A DNA stretch of 39,318 bases from Pedobacter sp. BAL39 (lineage in GTDB: Bacteria > Bacteroidota > Bacteroidia > Sphingobacteriales > Sphingobacteriaceae). Positions within the stretch are counted from its first letter, which is position 1; each line of letters starts with the position of its first letter. Under the pieces are notes generated by a model. It made no database searches. It was not told the DNA's origin and saw nothing but the letters and a program-made list of their open reading frames with translations. The stretch spans positions 1 through 39,318 of the forward strand of contig NZ_ABCM01000028.1 of assembly GCF_000170795.1 (NCBI RefSeq), in the 5' to 3' direction. Positions 33,778 to 39,318 of the stretch are shown in pieces. Position numbers and translations under genes: made by a program.

Positions 33778-36700
33778 TTAACCTTGTTTCTCTAACCATT
33801 CTCTTGCATTCACAAAAGCTTCGATCCAAGGAGAAACCTCATCTTTACGTCCAGCAGGATAGTTTGCCCAGTGCCATTGAAAAATGGAACGTTCAATATG
33901 AGGCATCATGACCAGGTGTCTTCCTGAAACATCACTCATCATTGCCGTATTATAGTCGGAGCCATTCGGATTCGCAGGATAGCTTTCATAACCATACTTG
34001 GCAACGATGTTATACTGATCTTCCGCATATGGCAGATGGAACTTTCCTTCACCGTGTGATACCCATACCCCAAGCGTACTTCCCGCCAGCGTAGATAACA
34101 TCACGGAGTTGTTTTCCTGAATAGTCAGTGAAGTAAAGATGCTTTCATGTTTATGGCTGTCATTGTGCAGCATCTTAGGTTTATCTTCATGATCTTTATT
34201 GATCAGCCCCAGCTCAACAAAGAGCTGACATCCGTTGCACACACCCACAGAAAGGGTATCCTCCCGTTTGAAGAAATTCTCCAGGGCAAGTCTAGCACGT
34301 TCATTGTAGAGGAAGGCACCTGCCCAACCCTTCGCAGAGCCCAATACATCTGAGTTGGAGAATCCACCCACAGCACCGATAAACTGGATGTCTTCCAGGG
34401 TCTCACGACCAGAGATCAAATCCGTCATGTGTACATCCTTCACATCAAACCCGGCAAGGTACATTGCATTTGCCAGCTCACGTTCAGAATTACTTCCTTT
34501 TTCCCTCAGCACAGCAGCTTTAGGGCGCGGTTTTGAAGGATCGATTACCGGTTTCTTACCATCAAACTGTAATGGGAAGCTGTAGTTCAGGACATGATTT
34601 TTATAGTTGTCAAAACGTTCTTTTGCTTTCAGTTCGCCACTTTGTCTGCGGTCCAGCAGATAAGAGGTTTTGAACCACACGTCACGCAGGTGATCGATAT
34701 CAAAAGTAAAAATGCTTTGATTATTTTTAACACTCAGGCTTGCCACCGCGGTCACCTCACCGATTTTGTGGAAGGATACACCAGCCGCTTCCAACACGCC
34801 TTCCGCCGCCTGATCTGCCTGGAATACCACGCCAATGTTTTCCGAGAACAACAATTTGATGTGATCTTCTTCATTGAGTGTCGACAAGTCAATCGCTGCT
34901 CCCAGGTTACGGTCTGCAAAACAAAGCTCTAACAGCGTCGAGATCAGCCCACCACTACCAATATCATGACCCGCCTGGATGTGTCCCGCCTTAATCAATC
35001 CCTGAAGGGTATTGAATGCGTTTTTGAACTGAGCAGCATCCTTCACATCCGATGTCTGGGTACCGATCCTGTTCAATATCTGTGCAAAAGAAGAACCGCC
35101 AAGCTGATGTGCATCTCCTGAAAGGTTAATATAATAAATGGCTCCGCCATCTTTTTTCAATACGGGCTCGACCACATTTGTGATGTCATCGCAGTGACCT
35201 GCAGCCGAGATAATTACCGTACCCGGCGCAATTACTTCCGCATCAGGATACTTTTGTTTCATCGACAGGGAGTCCTTACCAGTAGGGATATTGATGCCCA
35301 GGCTGATGGCAAATTCAGAACATGCTTTTACCGCCTCATAGAGACGCGCATCCTCCCCTTCGTTTTTACAGGCCCACATCCAGTTGGCAGAAAGAGAAAC
35401 ACTCTCCAGTCCGTCTTTCAATGGTGCCCATACAATGTTGGACAAAGATTCCGCAATGGCATTGCGGCTTCCTGCAGCGGCATCAATCAGTGCCGATACC
35501 GGTGAATGACCTACTGAAGTTGCGATCCCATCTTTACCCTGGAAATCAAGTGCCATCACACCACAGTTGTTCAATGGCAATTGCAGCGGGCCGGCACATT
35601 GCTGTTTAGCTACCCTGCCACCTACACAGCGGTCAACCTTATTGGTCAGCCAGTCTTTCGAAGCCACAGCTTCCAGCTGAAGCACCTGCTCCAGGTACTC
35701 ATTGATTTTCTCCTGCTGATATACCAGGGGCTGATATTTTCTATCTATCGTCTGGTCTTCCATCACCACTTTAGGTGAACTTCCGAACATGTCTTTCAGT
35801 TCAAGGTCCATTGGCTTGAGGCCAGTGGTTTTTGAGGCAAAGGTAAAACGGTGATCACCGGTAACATCACCCACAGTATACATCGGGCTGCGTTCACGAT
35901 CTGCGATTTTATGCAGCGTATCGATACTTTCCTGTCCAATGACAAGGCCCATACGCTCCTGAGATTCGTTACCTATAATCTCTTTAGCAGACAAAGTTGG
36001 ATCCCCTACAGGAAGTTTGTCCAGGTCAATAAGACCACCTGTTTCTTCTACCAGCTCGGAAAGACAGTTTAAATGTCCTCCGGCACCGTGATCATGAATA
36101 GAAATAATGGCATTCACGTCGCTTTCTACCATACCACGAACCGTATTGGCGGCACGTTTTTGCATTTCCGGGTTGGAACGTTGTACCGCATTCAGCTCAA
36201 TGCTCGAGCCCAGCTCGCCCGTATCAGCAGAAGATACCGCAGCACCTCCCATACCAATGCGGTAGTTCTCGCCACCAAGGATGACGATCTTATCTCCCGC
36301 AGCCGGTTTTTTCTTCTGTGCCTGATCCGCTTTACCATAACCGATACCACCGGCCAGCATGATCACTTTGTCAAAACCCAGTTTCCTGTTTTCTTCCTCA
36401 TGCTCAAAAGTCAGCACAGAACCTGTAATCAGTGGCTGCCCAAATTTGTTACCAAAATCAGAAGCACCATTGGAGGCTTTGATCAGGATGTCCATTGGTG
36501 TCTGATAAAGCCATTTTCTTTCTTCCACACCTTGCTCCCAGGGACGGTTTTCTTCAAGACGCGACAAGGCAGTCATGTATACTGCTGTTCCGGCAAGCGG
36601 CAGGGAACCCTGACCACCAGCAAGCCTATCGCGGATTTCCCCTCCAGAACCTGTAGCAGCACCATTGAAAGGCTCCACAGTAGTTGGGAAGTTATGCGTC

Positions 36701-37440
36701 TCTGCCTTCACGGAGATGACAGCATCAAATTCTTTTACTTCATAATAATCAGGCACATCCGCTCTTTTAGGAGCAAACTGCTGTACCCTTGGCCCCTTTA
36801 CAAAGGCCACATTGTCTTTATATGCCGAAACAATCCCGTTAGGGTTTGCTTCTGATGTTTTGCGGATCAGTTTGAATAACGATGATGGCTGCTCCTCGCC
36901 GTCAATGACGAAGGTTCCGTTGAAGATTTTATGTCGACAGTGTTCTGAGTTGACCTGTGAAAATCCGAAGACCTCAGAATCCGTCAAAGGACGCCCCAGG
37001 CTGTCAGAAAGACCGTTCAGGTAAGCCACCTCTTCCTCGCTCAGAGACAAACCTTCCTGCTTGTTATAAGCAGCAATATCACTGACTTCCAGGATGGCTT
37101 CCGGCTGGATATTGGTGGTAAACACATCCTGGCCTAATCCCTCATAACGTTGAAATAACATATGATCAAAATCAGCCGCTTCATCAGTCACCTTCTCAAA
37201 CTCCTCAATCCGGATGATGTCCTGAATGTCCATGTTCTGCGTAATCTCTACCGCATTTGTGCTCCATGGCGTAACCATAGCCGCTCTTGGACCTACAAAA
37301 GAACCCGTTAAGGATGTTTCTGTGTTAACTTGTGCGCCCCCAAACAGCCAGCTCAATTTAGAAATATCTGATGGTGTCAGGCTTCGGTTGATTTGCAGGA
37401 CGAAGGTCTTGCTTAATGTGGTTTCGAAGAAAAAAATCAT
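33778..37440 (-). CDS. purL: Phosphoribosylformylglycinamidine synthase (single-chain PurL)
   Basis: This 1220-residue large-type FGAM synthase converts FGAR, glutamine and ATP to FGAM in purine synthesis. The N-terminal PurS-like part is followed by a linker with FGFSQVNSEHCRHKIFNG and two ATP-grasp-unrelated AIRS-type halves (VKAETHNFPTTVEPFNGAATGSGGE-like region near 250; second half with ANWMWACKNEGED and GKDSLSMKQ). The C-terminal glutamine amidotransferase has nucleophile C1068 in VGVCNGCQLF and a histidine in MMPHIERSIFQWHW. Length matches the Bacteroidota and enterobacterial form. I chose MIFFFETTLSK at 37440; the ATG at 37446 would add two residues. A TATCTTTG -7 box lies about 15 bases upstream, so the leader is very short. 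Confidence 0.96.
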   Translation of the reverse strand: MIFFFETTLSKTFVLQINRSLTPSDISKLSWLFGGAQVNTETSLTGSFVGPRAAMVTPWSTNAVEITQNMDIQDIIRIEEFEKVTDEAADFDHMLFQRYEGLGQDVFTTNIQPEAILEVSDIAAYNKQEGLSLSEEEVAYLNGLSDSLGRPLTDSEVFGFSQVNSEHCRHKIFNGTFVIDGEEQPSSLFKLIRKTSEANPNGIVSAYKDNVAFVKGPRVQQFAPKRADVPDYYEVKEFDAVISVKAETHNFPTTVEPFNGAATGSGGEIRDRLAGGQGSLPLAGTAVYMTALSRLEENRPWEQGVEERKWLYQTPMDILIKASNGASDFGNKFGQPLITGSVLTFEHEEENRKLGFDKVIMLAGGIGYGKADQAQKKKPAAGDKIVILGGENYRIGMGGAAVSSADTGELGSSIELNAVQRSNPEMQKRAANTVRGMVESDVNAIISIHDHGAGGHLNCLSELVEETGGLIDLDKLPVGDPTLSAKEIIGNESQERMGLVIGQESIDTLHKIADRERSPMYTVGDVTGDHRFTFASKTTGLKPMDLELKDMFGSSPKVVMEDQTIDRKYQPLVYQQEKINEYLEQVLQLEAVASKDWLTNKVDRCVGGRVAKQQCAGPLQLPLNNCGVMALDFQGKDGIATSVGHSPVSALIDAAAGSRNAIAESLSNIVWAPLKDGLESVSLSANWMWACKNEGEDARLYEAVKACSEFAISLGINIPTGKDSLSMKQKYPDAEVIAPGTVIISAAGHCDDITNVVEPVLKKDGGAIYYINLSGDAHQLGGSSFAQILNRIGTQTSDVKDAAQFKNAFNTLQGLIKAGHIQAGHDIGSGGLISTLLELCFADRNLGAAIDLSTLNEEDHIKLLFSENIGVVFQADQAAEGVLEAAGVSFHKIGEVTAVASLSVKNNQSIFTFDIDHLRDVWFKTSYLLDRRQSGELKAKERFDNYKNHVLNYSFPLQFDGKKPVIDPSKPRPKAAVLREKGSNSERELANAMYLAGFDVKDVHMTDLISGRETLEDIQFIGAVGGFSNSDVLGSAKGWAGAFLYNERARLALENFFKREDTLSVGVCNGCQLFVELGLINKDHEDKPKMLHNDSHKHESIFTSLTIQENNSVMLSTLAGSTLGVWVSHGEGKFHLPYAEDQYNIVAKYGYESYPANPNGSDYNTAMMSDVSGRHLVMMPHIERSIFQWHWANYPAGRKDEVSPWIEAFVNAREWLEKQG

Positions 37441-37457
37441 ATTCATATAACTGGCCG

Positions 37458-37465
37458 CAAAGATA
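37458..37465 (-). promoter_or_regulatory. Candidate -7 promoter element of purL
   Basis: TATCTTTG on the minus strand is a full TAnnTTTG match. Transcription would start only a few bases before the candidate ATGs at 37446 and 37440, implying an almost leaderless mRNA. No clear -33 box is seen, and no purine riboswitch-like structure fits in the short leader. Confidence 0.45.
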
Positions 37466-37625
37466 CTTTAAAAAGTAGAATAACCCATTGTAATTATTGA
37501 AAATACATCAGTTTTTGCCCCTCTTATAGCTGCAATCCCAATTTTTTAACAGGATTATGATTAAAGCTTTTATATTTACAATTACAGGTATCTACCTCAT
37601 GTACCATAACAACCAATATAAGCCG

Positions 37626-39164
37626 ATGAAATCCATTTTAAGACCTTTACTACTGACAATTGCTGTTCCCCTGAGTATACTGACCACAACCTCCTCAGCC
37701 CAGTATGTTAATGCCGTCATTCCAGGCGATTTTGCAGACCCTTCCCTGATCAGAAAAGGGAACCGATATTTCGCCATCGGCACCTCTTCAGAATGGGCGC
37801 CTCATTTCCCGATGTTCAGCTCCTCCAACCTGAAAGACTGGAAACAGCTTGGCTACGTGTTTGACAAGGCCCCGGAATGGACTGGTGGTTCCTTCTGGGC
37901 ACCAGAATATTATTTTCATAAGGGCACCTACTTTGTCTATTATACTGCCAGGCGCAAAAGCGATGGCATTTCCTGCATCGGTGTAGCCAGCTCCAAATAC
38001 CCGGACCGCGGTTTTAAAGACCATGGCATCCTGATTGAACACGGGAAAGAAGCCATTGATGCCTTTGTATTCAACGATAATGGTCAGCTTTATATCAGCT
38101 TCAAAGCCTATGGGCTTGATGGCAGGCCTATTGAAATCCTGGGCAGTAAATTGTCTGACGACGGCCTTTCCTTAACGGGCGAGTTGTTCAGCATGATGAA
38201 AGATACTGAAGGAAAGGGACTTGAGGGACAAAGTATCCTGAAGAAAGACGATTATTATTACTTCTTTTACTCTGCGGGGGCCTGCTGCGGCAGCCAGTGT
38301 GACTACAACGTAGGCGTAGCCAGGTCAAAAACCTTCCAGGGTCCATACGAGAAGTATGATCAAAACCCGATACTACAGGAAAATGAGTTCTGGAAATGTT
38401 CGGGACATGGTACTTTTGTGGAAAACCCGGAGGGGAAAACCTTTTACCTCTACCATGCTTACCATAAACAAAGCAGCGTTTTTACAGGAAGACAAGGTTT
38501 AGTCGCTGAACTCCAATGGTCTGGAAAAAATGAATGGCCCAAATTTAAAGAAAGTAATGATCCTCAGACATTTCAGGCATCCGCTTATGATGTCCATGAA
38601 ACTTTTACAGGGAAAACTCCTTCCCGGTTCTGGCAATGGGATTTCAGGAATTCAACACCTGTACTGAATCAGCAAAAGGGAACACTTCACTTATCCGGGA
38701 GTTATAAGGAAAATAATGCTTCGGGTGTGGTAGCTACATTAAGGCCCGTCGCAGCGGCTTATGAAATGACCGTAACCGTACACAATCAGAATGATGCCCT
38801 GAAGGGACTGGTGATCTATGGGGATGCCAACCAGGCAATTGGTGTGGGTGCTGAAGGTGACAGCTTGAAATTCTGGATGGCCAAAGACAACAAAACAACG
38901 ATATTGAGCACATCTTCAATTGCGCACCCAAAACTGCCGGTACAATTGAAGCTGAAAACTGATGAGGATGCACATTGCCGTGTCTATTGGAAACAAAAAG
39001 ATGGCGGGTGGCAAGAACTAAAAGAGGGAGCGCAGGCAGCAGGAATTTCCTTCCTTCCACCATGGGACAGAAGCCCGAGACCCGGATTAAATTTTAAAGG
39101 TGCCTCCGGACAAGAAGCTGTATTCGCAGATTTCAGTCTGGTTTATACGGCCAAAGATCAGTAA
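37626..39164 (+). CDS. Secreted two-domain GH43-family glycosidase
   Basis: The 512 residues from the ATG at 37626 begin with a signal peptide (MKSILRPLLLTIAVPLSILT, cleavage near SSAQ at 26). A GH43 five-bladed propeller spans about 30-325, with acids D38 (DFADPSL), D145 (AIDAFVF) and E200 (LEGQSI). A C-terminal beta-sandwich of the type often fused to GH43 (DUF1349/concanavalin-like) spans about 345-508. Xylosidase or arabinofuranosidase activity is typical of this layout but not proven. The frame opens 23 codons earlier at 37557; the internal ATG directly before the signal peptide is preferred. It diverges from purL, has no SusCD partner here, and is followed by 11-bp repeats. Confidence 0.87.
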   Translation: MKSILRPLLLTIAVPLSILTTTSSAQYVNAVIPGDFADPSLIRKGNRYFAIGTSSEWAPHFPMFSSSNLKDWKQLGYVFDKAPEWTGGSFWAPEYYFHKGTYFVYYTARRKSDGISCIGVASSKYPDRGFKDHGILIEHGKEAIDAFVFNDNGQLYISFKAYGLDGRPIEILGSKLSDDGLSLTGELFSMMKDTEGKGLEGQSILKKDDYYYFFYSAGACCGSQCDYNVGVARSKTFQGPYEKYDQNPILQENEFWKCSGHGTFVENPEGKTFYLYHAYHKQSSVFTGRQGLVAELQWSGKNEWPKFKESNDPQTFQASAYDVHETFTGKTPSRFWQWDFRNSTPVLNQQKGTLHLSGSYKENNASGVVATLRPVAAAYEMTVTVHNQNDALKGLVIYGDANQAIGVGAEGDSLKFWMAKDNKTTILSTSSIAHPKLPVQLKLKTDEDAHCRVYWKQKDGGWQELKEGAQAAGISFLPPWDRSPRPGLNFKGASGQEAVFADFSLVYTAKDQ

Positions 39165-39209
39165 CACACTTTTACTGTAAACTTATTTCAGTATTGGACA
39201 GGCACTATG

Positions 39210-39318
39210 CGCGCTATATGAGCCCTATACGAGGGCTATGGTTGACAAGGGGTTAACAAGGGGATGACGAGGGGTTGGCAAGGCAAAAGGACCATTTCAC
39301 CTCATCAACCCCTTGTTA
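39210..39318. repeat. Degenerate 11-bp repeat array with inverted copy, at right edge
   Basis: CTAT recurs at 39214, 39225 and 39236, exactly 11 bases apart, within GC-rich units such as GCCCTATACGA. The pattern changes into TTGACAAGGGG (39242-39252), TTAACAAGGGG (39253-39263), ATGACGAGGGG (39264-39274) and TTGGCAAGGCA (39275-39285). At the edge, AACCCCTTGTTA (39307-39318) is the inverted complement of the repeat unit, and AGCCCT/AGGGCT (39221-39226, 39232-39237) forms a small hairpin. The structure may continue past the window. Confidence 0.7.

Noticed and set aside
36073..36855. 260-codon open frame on the plus strand inside purL
   Set aside because: Antisense to a strongly conserved enzyme, with low-complexity His/Arg/Phe-rich translation and no start context.
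1..39318. Mobile element, phage, CRISPR or tRNA genes
   Set aside because: I looked for transposase or integrase motifs, regularly spaced direct repeats with spacers, and cloverleaf-like intergenic stretches, and saw none. The only periodic repeats are the spacer-less 11-bp units at the right edge.

Overview
The window looks like chromosome of a Bacteroidota bacterium, most likely a Sphingobacteriaceae member close to Pedobacter. The reasons are a SusC/SusD pair with an STN domain driven by an ECF sigma/FecR pair, DUF4369-type thioredoxin proteins, single-chain PurL, a DUF4861 protein beside KduI/KduD, several -7 elements of the form TAnnTTTG, and almost no Shine-Dalgarno motifs. Genus is inferred from protein style, not from a marker gene. 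I saw no rRNA, tRNA, CRISPR array, insertion sequence or phage gene. All gaps between genes are under 300 bases.

Left part (1-7242): the 5' end of lgt, the tRNA methylthiotransferase mtaB and ubiX, all on the minus strand. Next comes a divergent AraC regulator, whose upstream gap holds a candidate small RNA or leader. A minus-strand uronate module follows (lacI-kduI-DUF4861-kduD) that converts unsaturated-uronate products toward KDG. It contains no lyase, transporter, kdgK or kdgA.

Middle (7243-12068): lutABC (L-lactate oxidation) runs divergently from lacI. The gap between them carries a perfect 16-bp LacI-type palindrome, suggesting shared control. A soluble three-PAS histidine kinase converges on lutC.

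Core accessory block (12158-24962, minus strand): hybrid histidine kinase, ECF sigma factor, FecR anti-sigma, SusC, SusD and three tandem secreted thioredoxin-like proteins, closed by a strong terminator. It has the layout of a nutrient-uptake locus but encodes no glycoside hydrolase or lyase. The only cargo is thiol-redox proteins, two of which are a recent-looking tandem duplication. A perfect 11-bp hairpin sits between susD and the first thioredoxin gene.

Second accessory block (25131-30318, minus strand): pepE, fused pxpB-pxpC, pxpA, an Nramp-fold transporter lacking the metal-binding motifs, and a protein matching only the N-terminal half of long RluA-type pseudouridine synthases. The first four fit dipeptide cleavage, 5-oxoproline (pyroglutamate) import and its ATP-driven opening to glutamate. 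The last is coupled by a one-base overlap and has no clear role.

Right part (30483-39318): a membrane M48 metallopeptidase (+), a GH43 glycosidase (-), purL (-) and a second GH43 glycosidase (+). The terminator of the first GH43 lies inside the coding sequence of the convergent peptidase gene. The window ends in a short array of degenerate 11-bp repeats followed by an inverted copy.
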